Shown piece by piece: positions 9,779 to 18,858 of a DNA stretch of 64,000 bases. Both the position numbers and the translations under genes were made by a program. The notes beneath the pieces were generated by a model. That model was given only the letters and a program-made list of their open reading frames with translations, was not told where the DNA came from and did not search any database. Origin of the DNA: Coriobacteriaceae bacterium (GTDB lineage: Bacteria > Actinomycetota > Coriobacteriia > Coriobacteriales > Coriobacteriaceae); contig SUUG01000018.1 of assembly GCA_015062655.1 (NCBI GenBank), positions 1 to 64,000 of the forward strand. Reading direction: 5' to 3'. Positions within the stretch are counted from its first letter, which is position 1. Each line of letters starts with the position of its first letter.

Positions 9779-9894
9779 CGACGTTTGAGATTGCGCACAT
9801 GAGGGCATCCCTATCAATGGTACTTAATGATATTTATCCATTAGTATTCGAAGTTATATGACTAAAGGTATTGGTCTACACACGCACATAGATA

Positions 9895-9918
9895 ATATAT
9901 ATATATATATATATATAT
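9895..9918. repeat. (AT)12 dinucleotide tract
   Basis: Twelve uninterrupted AT units sit in an AT-rich patch about 190 bp upstream of the surface-protein start, in an otherwise GC-rich genome. Dinucleotide tracts upstream of surface genes can change length by slippage and alter promoter activity. Confidence 0.9.
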
Positions 9919-10142
9919 TATGTGATTATGAATCATACTATTGTTCCACAACCCGCACTTTCAAACCAACCTCTGTTGTGTGCGGCACCTCGATCCGCGG
10001 CTAGAGGGAGCGCGGGCTCCGCTGCGCCTCCCCCGCGCGCGTGAAACCAGAGCCTGCAGCGATGCCCTGGAACGAAGCGCGCCGTCGACCGCGGACGCGG
10101 GGCACGAAAAGGGGTGCGACGCGCGCACCCCCAGCGAACCCA

Positions 10143-10217
10143 TGGAGCCAGCGACAGGAATCGAACCCGCAACCCACTGATTACAAATCAGTTGCTCTAC
10201 CGTTGAGCCACGCTGGC
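10143..10217 (-). tRNA. tRNA-Thr (UGU)
   Basis: A minus-strand cloverleaf with acceptor GCCAGCG/CGCTGGC, anticodon loop TTTGTAA, T-loop TTCGATT and encoded CCA. It is a second Thr isoacceptor, complementing the GGU tRNA at 85-160. Confidence 0.95.
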
Positions 10218-10320
10218 GCAGCGTCAAGGATACGTGATGGGGAATCGGGGCGCAAGGGAGCGCGGCGTCTCCGCACCACGTTGCCCGTTCCCGCGTTTTA
10301 TGCATTTCCGCCTGCTTGAT

Positions 10321-10378
10321 ATCGCGTTTTCGGACGTTTTACGCCCAGCAGCACCCCGATTTCGTCCGAAAACGCGAT
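10321..10378. repeat. Long inverted repeat, family B
   Basis: Perfect 16-bp arms, ATCGCGTTTTCGGACG at 10321-10336 and its complement at 10363-10378, with a 26-bp loop. The core resembles family A (CGTTTTC) but the flanks differ. The rest of 10218-10601 contains no gene that I can support. Confidence 0.9.
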
Positions 10379-10601
10379 CTCGAATGCGCTGACGACGGAG
10401 CCGGGGCAGGCCCCACAGAAAACGGCCTGACCGCGCAAAGGCGGCATGCCGCGGAAGAGAGGGGCCGGGCGCTTCGTGGCAAGGCAACCAGCAGAGCCAT
10501 CGAGCATGCCCCCGGCAGCGCGCGCGGACACGCTCCGCCGCGCCCCATCGGGAACGCCCCCGGCAGCGCCCGCCGCCGCGCTCCCCAGCGCCCCCGCAGG
10601 C

Positions 10602-11300
10602 CTACCTCCCCGTATGCCCCAGCCGGGCGAGCTTCGCGCGGGCCTCGGGCGAGAGCCGGCCGCCGAGCGTCAGCTTCATGTTGGGCGCCTCCTCCTGCAC
10701 GCGCTCGATCTCGCGCTCGATCTGGCCGATCTCCTCCACGAGCATCCGCGCCGAGATGCGCGTCACGCCCTTCCCCATCACCGTCGACTGGATCGTGCCG
10801 TCGCTCGTGACCACCGAGCAGGCGCGGCCCTCCTCGCGCGCCTCCGTGCAGAGCCGCTGCACCACGGCGTCGGCCGAGACCCCCGTGGGCGAGAACTCCA
10901 CGCGGATGCCCGCCTGCGACAGGTTGGGCCGGTCGGCTGAGACGTTGCCCGTGCCGTCGAAGACCACCACGGCCTCGTAGCTCCCCTGAGCGAACGCGGC
11001 GACGTCGGCGATGAGCGCCGTGCGCGCCGAGTCGTAGACGTCCGAGGAATACGGGTCGTCGGAGCGGTCGAAGATCAGGCGCTCGTAGCGCGGCGCCGCA
11101 TGGATGATGTTGTAGCCGTCCACCACGAGGAGCTCCTTCTGGCCCCGCGCGTTCGCGCCGCGCGGGGGCGCCGCCGGCTCGCCAAGGCCGAAGTCGGCGA
11201 AGGCGTTGCCCACGCCGTAGGTCGACGCCGAGACCTCGCTGCGCACGGAGCCCTCGCCAAACCGCTTCGCCTTGGATTTCGCCCGGTTCTTCTTGGTCAT
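10602..11300 (-). CDS. NYN-domain ribonuclease, YacP/Rae1-like
   Basis: A 232-residue protein with a basic N-terminal tail and a PIN-like NYN core: LLVVDGYNIIH near residue 57 supplies the first acidic residue, VVVFDGTGN the second and VVTSDGTIQ the third. Related Firmicutes proteins (YacP/Rae1) cleave mRNA on the ribosome. It is the last gene of a minus-strand cluster with rlmB, cysS and ispF, the same neighbourhood as in Bacillus. The start follows the rlmB stop by 3 nt and has a GGGGGAG site. Confidence 0.87.
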   Translation of the reverse strand: MTKKNRAKSKAKRFGEGSVRSEVSASTYGVGNAFADFGLGEPAAPPRGANARGQKELLVVDGYNIIHAAPRYERLIFDRSDDPYSSDVYDSARTALIADVAAFAQGSYEAVVVFDGTGNVSADRPNLSQAGIRVEFSPTGVSADAVVQRLCTEAREEGRACSVVTSDGTIQSTVMGKGVTRISARMLVEEIGQIEREIERVQEEAPNMKLTLGGRLSPEARAKLARLGHTGR

Positions 11301-11303
11301 GCC

Positions 11304-12305
11304 CTACTCCCCCGCCCGGGCGTCCAGCTGGGAGCGGCTCTGACGCGCCCACTCGAAGCAGAGCGCCGTCGCCGCCTGGGCGACGTTCAGGCTCTCGGTG
11401 GCGCCGCGCTGGGGAAGCTTGGTGAGCAGGTCGCACTTCTCCTGGACGAGCCGGGAGATCCCCTCGCCCTCCGACCCCATGACGAGCGCGACGCGCCCGG
11501 AGAGGTCGGCGTCCCAGCAGACGCCCTCGGCGTGCTCGCTCGCGCCCGCCACCCAGAAGCCGGCCTCTTTCAGCTGGTCGAGCGCGCGGGCGAGGTTGGG
11601 TACCCGCGCGATGGGCAGGTGCATGACGGCGCCGGCCGACGTCTTGTAGGTGGCGACCGTCACCTCGGCCGCCCGCTTGCTCGCGATGACCACGCCCGCG
11701 GCACCCACGACCTCGGCGGAGCGCACGATGGCCCCGAAGTTGCCGGCGTCGGTCACGTGGTCGAGCACCACCACGAGCGCAGGGCCCGTGCCCGCGCTGG
11801 CGATGACCTCGCTGATGTCCGCATAGGGGAAGGATCCGACCTCGAGCATGACGCCCTGGTGGGCGCCGTGGCTCGAGAGCTCGGCCAGGCGGTCGCGGGA
11901 GACGTACTCGATCGGCGTGCCTATGCCCTCGAGCGCGGCGACGAGCCCCGCGGTGCCGGCGTCGCGCTGCCCCTCGGCGATCAGGGCGCGGTTGTGCTTG
12001 AAGCCGGCGCGCAGGGCCTCGGCGACCGCGCGGCGACCCTCGATGTAGAGGCCTCGGGGCTCGGCATCGCGGCGGGCGGCGCGTTCGGCGGGGCGGGTGC
12101 CGGGGCGCTGGGAACCCGCGCTGCCGCCGTCACGGCGGGCGCGGCCCTTGTGAGCTGCGGCGCGCCCGCCGTTGCCGTGCGGGGCCTTCGGCCCGCGGGG
12201 GCCGTCGCACCGGTCGCGCTCCTGGGAGCCGCGGCGACCCCGCGCCTCTCCCCCGCCGCGCTTGCCTTCCGCGCGACCGCCCTTGCCGTGTCTGCTGTCA
12301 GCCAT
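11304..12305 (-). CDS. rlmB: 23S rRNA 2'-O-ribose methyltransferase, RlmB/TrmH (SpoU) family
   Basis: A 333-residue SpoU-type methyltransferase. The first about 95 residues are a low-complexity Gly/Arg/Lys-rich tail. The substrate-binding domain begins at GRRAVAEALRAG. The knotted SAM-binding domain has DHVTDAGNFGAIVRSAE, VMGSEGEGI and ATESLNVAQAA, the three family motifs. The family methylates the G2251 ribose of 23S rRNA in E. coli. It sits between cysS and yacP, the usual order. GAGGGGG precedes the ATG. The precise rRNA target is inferred. Confidence 0.92.
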   Translation of the reverse strand: MADSRHGKGGRAEGKRGGGEARGRRGSQERDRCDGPRGPKAPHGNGGRAAAHKGRARRDGGSAGSQRPGTRPAERAARRDAEPRGLYIEGRRAVAEALRAGFKHNRALIAEGQRDAGTAGLVAALEGIGTPIEYVSRDRLAELSSHGAHQGVMLEVGSFPYADISEVIASAGTGPALVVVLDHVTDAGNFGAIVRSAEVVGAAGVVIASKRAAEVTVATYKTSAGAVMHLPIARVPNLARALDQLKEAGFWVAGASEHAEGVCWDADLSGRVALVMGSEGEGISRLVQEKCDLLTKLPQRGATESLNVAQAATALCFEWARQSRSQLDARAGE

Positions 12306-12317
12306 CGTTGAACCCCC

Positions 12318-13784
12318 TCACGCCCGCTTGATGCGCGAGCCGGCCGCGGTGTCCTCCACCGCCAGGCCGATAGCCGTGAGCTCGTCGCGGATCGCGTCCG
12401 CGCGCGTCCAGTCCTTGGCGGCGCGGGCGGCGGCGCGGGCCTCGAGGACGGCGGACGCGGCCGCGTCAACATCCTCGCCCGTGAAGCCGACGAGCCGGGC
12501 GGCCACGTCGACGAGCTCGCGCGGCAGGACGCTCACGCGCTCGGGGAGCTCGATGCCCAGGGTCGCGAACAGGGACGCGATCGCATCGGCGCAGTCGGTC
12601 GCGACGGCGGCGTCCACCGCCCCGGCCGCGCGCTCGAGGTAGGTGTTCGCCTCGGTGATCAGCGTGAAGAGCGCGGCGACGGCACCCGCGGTGTTGAAGT
12701 CATCGTCCATCTGCGTGCGAAACTCGGTGCGGGCGGCCTCGATCGCGGCGGCCAGGCCCGCTGCGAGCTCGGGGTCAGCCGCGCCCGTCGCGTGGTTCGC
12801 CGCCCAGCGCAGGTTGTCGGCCGTGCCGCCGATGCGCGCGAGCGAGCTCTCGGCGCCCTCGAGGCGCTCCCAGGAGAAGTCGAGCGGCGAGCGGTAGTGC
12901 GTCTGCGCCATGAGCAGGCGGAGCGCCGCGGCCGAGTGCTTCTCGAGCACCTCCTCCAGGGTGAAGAAGTTGCCGAGGCTCTTCGACATCTTCTCGCCGT
13001 CCACCAGGAGCATGCCCGTATGCATCCAGATGTTGGCGAAACCCTCGTGCCAGGCGCAGGAGGCCTGGGCGCACTCGTTCTCGTGATGCGGGAACGCGAG
13101 GTCGGAGCCGCCGCCGTGGATATCGATCGGCACGCCGAGGTAGCGATGGACCATCGCGGCGCACTCGGTGTGCCAGCCCGGGCGGCCCTGGCCCCAGGGA
13201 CTCGGCCAGCTCGGCTCGCCGGGCTTCGCGGCCTTCCACAGGGCGAAGTCGAGCGGGTCGCGCTTGTCCTCGTTCTCCTCGATGCGCGCGCCCACCATGA
13301 GGTCGTCGATGCGGCGGCCCGACACGCTGCCGTAGCCCTCGTCGCTGCGAACCGCGAAGTAGACGTCGCCGTTCTTTGCGGCGTAGGCGTGCCCCTGCTC
13401 GATCAGGCTCTTGATCATGCCGATCATCGACCCGATCTCACCCGTGGCGCGCGGACGCACGTCCGGATCGAGCACGTTGGCGCGGCGCATGATGTCGATG
13501 AAGCGGTCGGAGAACTCGCGCGCCACGTCCTCGGAGGTGCGGCCCTGCTCGTTCGCGCGGTTGATGATCTTGTCGTCGACATCGGTGAGGTTCTGCGCGA
13601 AGGTCACCTCGTAGCCCGACGCGATGAGCCAGCGGCGGATCACATCGAAGCTGATGAACGTCCGCGCGTTGCCGATATGGATGTTGTCGTAGACCGTGGG
13701 ACCGCAGACGTACATGCGGACGCGGCCGGGCTCGATGGGCTCGAACGTGGCCTTCGCGTGCGTCTGGGACGAGTAGATGCGCAT
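12318..13784 (-). CDS. cysS: Cysteinyl-tRNA synthetase
   Basis: A 488-residue class I synthetase that charges tRNA-Cys. [19 protein letters not shown] near the N-terminus contains the HIGH-type motif and the zinc-ligand cysteine. HHENECAQ supplies further zinc ligands, and KMSKSLGN is the second class I signature. Length is typical. The ATG follows AGGAGAATCCC. It lies 9 nt downstream of ispF and 12 nt upstream of rlmB, consistent with one transcript. Confidence 0.97.
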   Translation of the reverse strand: MRIYSSQTHAKATFEPIEPGRVRMYVCGPTVYDNIHIGNARTFISFDVIRRWLIASGYEVTFAQNLTDVDDKIINRANEQGRTSEDVAREFSDRFIDIMRRANVLDPDVRPRATGEIGSMIGMIKSLIEQGHAYAAKNGDVYFAVRSDEGYGSVSGRRIDDLMVGARIEENEDKRDPLDFALWKAAKPGEPSWPSPWGQGRPGWHTECAAMVHRYLGVPIDIHGGGSDLAFPHHENECAQASCAWHEGFANIWMHTGMLLVDGEKMSKSLGNFFTLEEVLEKHSAAALRLLMAQTHYRSPLDFSWERLEGAESSLARIGGTADNLRWAANHATGAADPELAAGLAAAIEAARTEFRTQMDDDFNTAGAVAALFTLITEANTYLERAAGAVDAAVATDCADAIASLFATLGIELPERVSVLPRELVDVAARLVGFTGEDVDAAASAVLEARAAARAAKDWTRADAIRDELTAIGLAVEDTAAGSRIKRA

Positions 13785-13793
13785 GGGATTCTC

Positions 13794-14276
13794 CTATCGC
13801 TTCTCCAAGAGGCAGACGGCCCAGGCACCGATGCCCTGGCCCTCCCCCTCCCAGCCGAGCTTCTCGGTGGTGGTGGCCTTCACGCCGACGGCGTCGATGT
13901 CCGCGCCGAGCGCGCGGGCGAGGTTGGCCCGCATCGCGTCGCGGTGGGGGGTGATCTTGGGCTGCTCGCAGGCGATCGTGCAGTCGGCGTCGACGAGGTC
14001 GAAGCCCAGGGACCGCACGTGCTCCATGACGCGGGCCAGCAGCGCGAGGGAGTCGGCGCTCTCGTAGGCCGGATCGGTGTCGGGGAAGAGCTTTCCGATG
14101 TCGCCCGCGCGGGCGGCGCCCAGGATGGCGTCGGCCAGGGCGTGGGCGAGGACGTCGGCGTCGCTGTGGCCGAGCAGGCCCTTCTCATGCGGGATGTCGA
14201 CCCCGCCGATGATGCAGCGGCGCCCCTCGACGAGCCGGTGCACGTCGTATCCGTGTCCAATGCGCCATGCGCCCAT
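13794..14276 (-). CDS. ispF: 2-C-methyl-D-erythritol 2,4-cyclodiphosphate synthase
   Basis: A 160-residue enzyme of the MEP isoprenoid pathway that cyclises CDP-ME 2-phosphate with release of CMP. GHGYDVHRL near the N-terminus and LLGHSDADVLAHAL provide the metal-binding Asp and His residues. ATTTEKLGWEGEGQGI is the C-terminal signature. It begins the ispF-cysS-rlmB-yacP cluster. ispD, its usual immediate partner, lies 418 nt upstream beyond a long inverted repeat. Confidence 0.97.
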   Translation of the reverse strand: MGAWRIGHGYDVHRLVEGRRCIIGGVDIPHEKGLLGHSDADVLAHALADAILGAARAGDIGKLFPDTDPAYESADSLALLARVMEHVRSLGFDLVDADCTIACEQPKITPHRDAMRANLARALGADIDAVGVKATTTEKLGWEGEGQGIGAWAVCLLEKR

Positions 14277-14408
14277 GCGGGCTCCCCTCGATCGCGGTGA
14301 TTTCCGCCTGCCATCATACCGCAGACCCGCGAAGGGCCCGCTGCGCGGGGCCGCGGGCGCGGTTTCGGCGCTTCATCCGGACTTTGGAACGCGAAAAACC
14401 GTCTCTCT

Positions 14409-14580
14409 GGACAAAAATGACGTTAGTCGGTATTTTTGGCCGGCGCAAACCGGAAAAAACAGGCCTCACGCAATCTAAATCGGGTAGGAATGACAACTAT
14501 ATTGCTGCTCCAACCAACAACTATTAGTCGCACGGCCCGAAACAGCGGAGCGAAAAAACCGACTAACGTCATTTTTGTCC
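14409..14580. repeat. Long inverted repeat, family D, between ispD and ispF
   Basis: Perfect 23-bp arms at 14409-14431 and 14558-14580 begin GGACAAAAATGACG and contain GTTAGTCGG, with a 126-bp AT-richer interior. They interrupt what is normally a tight ispD-ispF pair. The rest of 14277-14694 has no supportable gene. Confidence 0.93.
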
Positions 14581-14694
14581 ATCGCCGGCGAAATCCATGA
14601 GAACGGGGCCGCATGCGACCCCGAAACAAAAGCGATAGTTGTTCTTGGGCTCCTGGCAGCCGACGGTATCCACCGTTCGCCCGCCACACGCCCG

Positions 14695-15441
14695 TCATGA
14701 CAGCCGCGGGAACATCCCCGTGTCCTGCGCGCTCTCGGCGTCGCTCATGCGACCCAGCAGGATCGCCGTCACCGGGCGCAGGTCCTCGGGCATCGTGACC
14801 TTGAGGTTGTCTCGCGGGCTCTGCACGAAGAGCACCGTGCCGCCGGCGCGCTCCACCAGCGAGGAGTCGTCCGTGCCCACGAAGCCCTCGGCAAGCGCCT
14901 GCTCATGGGCATGGCGCATGGCGTCGACGCTGAAGATCTGAGGCGTCTGGGCAGCCCAGAACATACTGCGGGGCGGCGTCTCCTGAATCCGCGAGCCGTC
15001 CACGATCTTGAGCGTGTCGATCGCCGGCTGCCCGCAGACCACGCCGTCGACCCCGTCGGTGTCGAGCAGGACGCTGATCGCCCCGTTGATGGCCTCGGTG
15101 GTGATGAGCGGGCGCGCACCGTCGTGGATCGCGACGTACTCGAAGCCCTCGGGCACGGCGGCCACCGCCGCCCGCGTGGAGTCTTGGCGCGTCGTACCGG
15201 AATCGGCGAAGGTCAGCGGCGTGCGGATATCGAAGGGCTCGACCGCGAGCCGCTGCATCTCCAGGCGGCGGCGCGGAGGGCAGACCACCACGATGTGCCC
15301 AACGTACGCCGAGCGGTCAAACGCCATGACCGACCAGGTCAGCATCGGGCGGCCGGCCACGTTCACAAGCTGCTTGCCACCGGGGTTCCCGAAGCGCGAC
15401 CCGGTTCCGCCCGCGGCGATGACGGCGCAGACCTGCGCCAT
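14695..15441 (-). CDS. ispD: 2-C-methyl-D-erythritol 4-phosphate cytidylyltransferase
   Basis: A 248-residue enzyme that couples MEP to CTP in isoprenoid synthesis. The N-terminal AAGGTGSRFG loop followed by GKQL is the nucleotide-binding signature. SGTTRQDST and VAIHDGARP are conserved IspD motifs, and TPQIF lies downstream. The start codon overlaps the disA stop (TGATG), indicating translational coupling. Confidence 0.95.
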   Translation of the reverse strand: MAQVCAVIAAGGTGSRFGNPGGKQLVNVAGRPMLTWSVMAFDRSAYVGHIVVVCPPRRRLEMQRLAVEPFDIRTPLTFADSGTTRQDSTRAAVAAVPEGFEYVAIHDGARPLITTEAINGAISVLLDTDGVDGVVCGQPAIDTLKIVDGSRIQETPPRSMFWAAQTPQIFSVDAMRHAHEQALAEGFVGTDDSSLVERAGGTVLFVQSPRDNLKVTMPEDLRPVTAILLGRMSDAESAQDTGMFPRLS

Positions 15442-16511
15442 CAGTCATCCGCCCCCTGCTTGCCGCCGCGCATGCGGTACAGGCTGTCGGCGAGGATCGC
15501 CGGGTTGTTGACGCCGAAATCGCCCAAGCGCTCGGGGTCGGTGCGGATGTCGTTCATGAGGTCCTGCAGGGAGCCGTACTCGTCCACGATCTTCTCGGCG
15601 ACGTTCTCGCGCACCACGGACACGCGCGAGAGCGTGCGCAGGCCGAGCGGGGTGAGCACCGAGTCCTCTTCCAGGTTGTCGTAGCCGAGCACCGCCGCGA
15701 CGCGCGCAGGGCTCGTGAGGTCCTGCGCCGACATCGAGCGGAACTGCTTGCGGACGCGCGCGGCGTTCTGCTCGGAGGAGTCGGCCGCGTAGTCGCGGAT
15801 CATGAGGTTGTATTCGTCGTCCATGATGGCTCCGGCGAGCTGCTCGAGCTGCATGCGCACGAGCTTGCCGTGCGTGCCGAGCTTCTCGATGGCGTCCTCC
15901 AGTCCGATCTTGGCCTGCTGCATGATCTCGAAGCTCGAGAAGATGCCCGTGATGTCGGCGAGCGTGACGTAATCGTCCAGCTCGAGGGCCGTGAGGCGCA
16001 GCAGCGAGCGGTCGAGCGAGCTGCGCGTGGTCTGCAGCGTGGCGATGAGCTGGTTGACGGACCCCATGAGCGCGCTCACGGGCTGGAGCTCGTAGCTCTT
16101 GCCGTTCACGTAGACGTTCACGACGGCGCGCCGGGAGGAGACGGAGATCACGATCGCGTCGGTGAGCACCGACATGCGCGCGGCCGTGCGGTGGCGCATG
16201 CCCGTCTCGCTCGTGACGAGGGAGGGGTCGGGGTTCAGATGGAAGTTGGCACGGAGGATCTGCGTGAGGTCCTCGTCGATGACGATGGCGCCGTCCATCT
16301 TGGAGAGCTCGAAGAGGCGGTTGGCGGTGAAGGAGATGTTCAGCGGGAAGCCGTCGTTGCCGGCGCCGAGGACGTGCTCGGTGTCGCCCACGCAGATGAG
16401 GGCGCCGAGATGGCCGGCGATGATCATGTCCAGGGCCGTTCGGATGGGCTGCCCCGGGGCGGTCAGGCGAATCGCCTCCTGCATGCGCCTCTGCGCGTCG
16501 CTCTTCTCCAA
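15441..16511 (-). CDS. disA: DNA integrity scanning diadenylate cyclase DisA
   Basis: A 356-residue protein that condenses two ATP into cyclic di-AMP and scans DNA. The DAC domain has the active-site DGA (MDGAIVID near residue 72) and RHR (GMRHRTAARMS near 107). A helical linker and a C-terminal helix-hairpin-helix domain (LSRVSVV, LGDFGVN) follow. The chosen start is a TTG at 16511 because GGAGGAGGGAG lies just upstream. The next ATG, ten codons in, has its SD-like bases too close. It overlaps ispD. Confidence 0.94.
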   Translation of the reverse strand: MEKSDAQRRMQEAIRLTAPGQPIRTALDMIIAGHLGALICVGDTEHVLGAGNDGFPLNISFTANRLFELSKMDGAIVIDEDLTQILRANFHLNPDPSLVTSETGMRHRTAARMSVLTDAIVISVSSRRAVVNVYVNGKSYELQPVSALMGSVNQLIATLQTTRSSLDRSLLRLTALELDDYVTLADITGIFSSFEIMQQAKIGLEDAIEKLGTHGKLVRMQLEQLAGAIMDDEYNLMIRDYAADSSEQNAARVRKQFRSMSAQDLTSPARVAAVLGYDNLEEDSVLTPLGLRTLSRVSVVRENVAEKIVDEYGSLQDLMNDIRTDPERLGDFGVNNPAILADSLYRMRGGKQGADD

Positions 16512-16730
16512 CTGCTGCTCCCTCCTCCGCGACCGGACGGGTGCCGTGCGGTCGCATGTATTCTGCCACGGAACGGCCCGCTTCCCGAGGCGAAATCGAC
16601 CGCGATACGGAAAAGAGAGAATCGCTAGGGCAGGAGATGGGGACAGGGCGGGGATGCGGCGCGACTCAGGCGCTCGCTGAGGGCGGCCGAATGGTTTTCG
16701 CCAGAGCGCGACCGTACCTCACGGCCGCGC

Positions 16731-17360
16731 TCAGTTCAGCTCGAGCGTGACCACCTTCGGCCACATGGAGATCTGGAGACCCATGGGAAGCTGCTCGAGC
16801 TCATCCCACATCTCCGGCGTCAGCGTGTAGTCCCATACCATGAACAGGAAGGGCAGCGTCACCGTCTGACCGGCTGCGAGCTGTGCGGGGCGGGGGTCCG
16901 GGAAGGCCTCCGCCTCCGCCGGCACACACGATGAGTTGCCGTACAATGAGCCAATGGTCAGAACGCTCGACCGCAAGTCGAAGAGCTGCAGCTCTTCCGT
17001 GCCGTTGTTGCTCACGGTGAGATCTGTCCGAATCAGGCGATACCGTGCATCCTCGTCCCGGTACTCCTCATACACCCCGGGACAGAGCTCGCGCACCTCA
17101 TCCTCGGACAGAATATGGCGCCCGCCCGCACTGACGGTCACGCCCTCTTGGCCGAAATCGGACACCGACGCACCTTGGGGCACCCGCTCGCGTGGCGGAT
17201 CGGGAAACTCGCGTGAGAGCGCTATGGCTCGGGCACCCACGAACGCTCCCCCGCCAAGCAGCAGCACAGCAGCAGCGAGTGCCACCAAGAGCCGCAATCG
17301 CTTCCGTCGGCGGGCGAGGACCGCACATGCCCGCCGCACCGCCTCACTCCTCGACGCCAT
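16731..17360 (-). CDS. Single-span membrane-anchored protein of an ABC transporter operon
   Basis: A 209-residue protein with a basic cytoplasmic N-terminus, one membrane span (about residues 24-46) and an extracytoplasmic beta-rich domain (DLTVSNNGTEELQLFDLRSS) resembling DUF5028/DUF4352-type domains. The ATG at 17360 overlaps the ATP-binding gene by 17 nt and has GGGAGGG upstream. It is the last gene of a five-gene run after the ATPase and two permeases. It may be an accessory or immunity component; no function is demonstrated for the family. Confidence 0.7.
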   Translation of the reverse strand: MASRSEAVRRACAVLARRRKRLRLLVALAAAVLLLGGGAFVGARAIALSREFPDPPRERVPQGASVSDFGQEGVTVSAGGRHILSEDEVRELCPGVYEEYRDEDARYRLIRTDLTVSNNGTEELQLFDLRSSVLTIGSLYGNSSCVPAEAEAFPDPRPAQLAAGQTVTLPFLFMVWDYTLTPEMWDELEQLPMGLQISMWPKVVTLELN

Positions 17361-18021
17361 CAGAATCGCCCTCCCGCCCCTCGTCGATATGAACCACACG
17401 GCCACCTTTCATGTGAACGATGACATCGGCGATATCGTCCAGCTCCTCCCGATCATGGGACGCCACGACCACCAGCGCCCCGCGCCCCCGTGCCTCACGG
17501 ATCAGCTGCATCACGGTCTCGACCGATGCGTCATCAAGCCCGTTGAACGGCTCATCCAGCAACACAAGACGAGGCTGTTCCATGAGCGCCGCGATGATGC
17601 CGATCTTCTGGCGCATGCCGAACGAGTACGTCCGAATCGGCTTGCGGCTCAGTGGATCGAGGCCGAGCCTCATCATGAGCTCAACGATATCCTCATCGCT
17701 CGCGACACCGCGGATCGACGCCACCTCGCGCAGGTAGCGCATGCCCGAGTAACGACGGATGATGCCGGGCGACTCGATGAGCACCCCCACGTCCTCGGGG
17801 AACGCCTGGGGCGTGCCCTCGCCAAGCACCTCCCCATCGACCAGGATGCCTCCACTGGTGGGCACGATCAGTCCGCAAAGCGCCCGCAGCAGCATGGTCT
17901 TGCCGGAACCGTTCCTCCCCCGCAAGCCGAAAACGGCCCCTGAATGGAAACTCAGCGAGATATCATCCAGCACCGTGTCGGCACCCAATACCTTGCTCAG
18001 ATGTTCGACCACGATCTCCAT
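17344..18021 (-). CDS. ABC transporter ATP-binding protein
   Basis: A 225-residue ATPase of the drug or bacteriocin exporter type. Walker A is GRNGSGKT near residue 37, the signature is the variant YSFGMRQK near 131, Walker B is LVLLDEPFNGLD near 152, and the switch His is in VVASHD. It is encoded between permease genes and a membrane-anchored accessory protein. Substrate is unknown; the small secreted protein at 20471-20920 is a possible cargo or ligand. Confidence 0.9.
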   Translation of the reverse strand: MEIVVEHLSKVLGADTVLDDISLSFHSGAVFGLRGRNGSGKTMLLRALCGLIVPTSGGILVDGEVLGEGTPQAFPEDVGVLIESPGIIRRYSGMRYLREVASIRGVASDEDIVELMMRLGLDPLSRKPIRTYSFGMRQKIGIIAALMEQPRLVLLDEPFNGLDDASVETVMQLIREARGRGALVVVASHDREELDDIADVIVHMKGGRVVHIDEGREGDSDGVEE

Positions 18022-18039
18022 AGCCGCCCCATCACCGCC

Positions 18040-18858
18040 TTACGTTAGAAAATCGATCGTCCGAAGCCGCCTCATCAACAGCGCACAGCCGAGGACAAGC
18101 GGCAGGATTCCCAAGATGATCTCTGCAGCCGGCATTCCGGCGGAAACGTACTCCGTCAACCGATGCTGCATCATCAGATTGGGCACCAGCGCCGGCGCGG
18201 CTATGAACACGGAGATGACGATGTAACCCAGGGCCACCGTCAGACTCAGCGGTGCGCCGAACACCACCGCGGCCATGCTGGTAAGCAGCGTCAGTGAAGT
18301 GAGCGCGGCCGTCTCGAACACCAGCAGGACGCCCAGGGGGCCAGGCCCCCATGCGAGCGCACCCTCAGCGGAGAAGAAGCGGAGGGCATCTGGGGACAGC
18401 CGCGTGATGTCAGCCGAACCGCCCAACGCAACGGCAATGAGCACGCACAACAGTAGCTGCCAGGCGATTTGGGCGATCACATAGCCGACGACCGCGGTGG
18501 ATCGCCGGCGCCAATAGACCGTCCGCGAACCCGACGCGAGCAGCCGCACGCGATCGATATCCAAGCGGGGCGGGAGAAACGACACCGTGGCGCCGATCAG
18601 GACGACCACCGTGCCACAAAGCCACAGAACCGGTATCGAGAACACCTCGCCGCCTATGAAGTACTCCTTGATCCGCGACCCGCGCATGATGTTGCAGAAA
18701 ATATCTCCGGCGGTCATAGGAGCCCCGGTCTGCACCCGGATATTCGCTGCCGACGACAGCGGAACGATAGCCGCAACCAAGAAGGCCGGTAGCGAGAGCC
18801 CCTGATGACGGAGACCCCACACAGCCCGAATCGGCATGGATGGCACCGACGCGCTCAC
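18040..18858 (-). CDS. ABC transporter permease, six predicted spans
   Basis: A 272-residue integral membrane protein with about six hydrophobic segments and no soluble domain. It begins with GTG at 18858, overlapping the TGA of the preceding permease (GTGA), so the two are translationally coupled. It ends 18 nt before the ATP-binding gene. Sequence resembles ABC-2-type permeases only in general architecture. Confidence 0.8.
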   Translation of the reverse strand: MSASVPSMPIRAVWGLRHQGLSLPAFLVAAIVPLSSAANIRVQTGAPMTAGDIFCNIMRGSRIKEYFIGGEVFSIPVLWLCGTVVVLIGATVSFLPPRLDIDRVRLLASGSRTVYWRRRSTAVVGYVIAQIAWQLLLCVLIAVALGGSADITRLSPDALRFFSAEGALAWGPGPLGVLLVFETAALTSLTLLTSMAAVVFGAPLSLTVALGYIVISVFIAAPALVPNLMMQHRLTEYVSAGMPAAEIILGILPLVLGCALLMRRLRTIDFLT

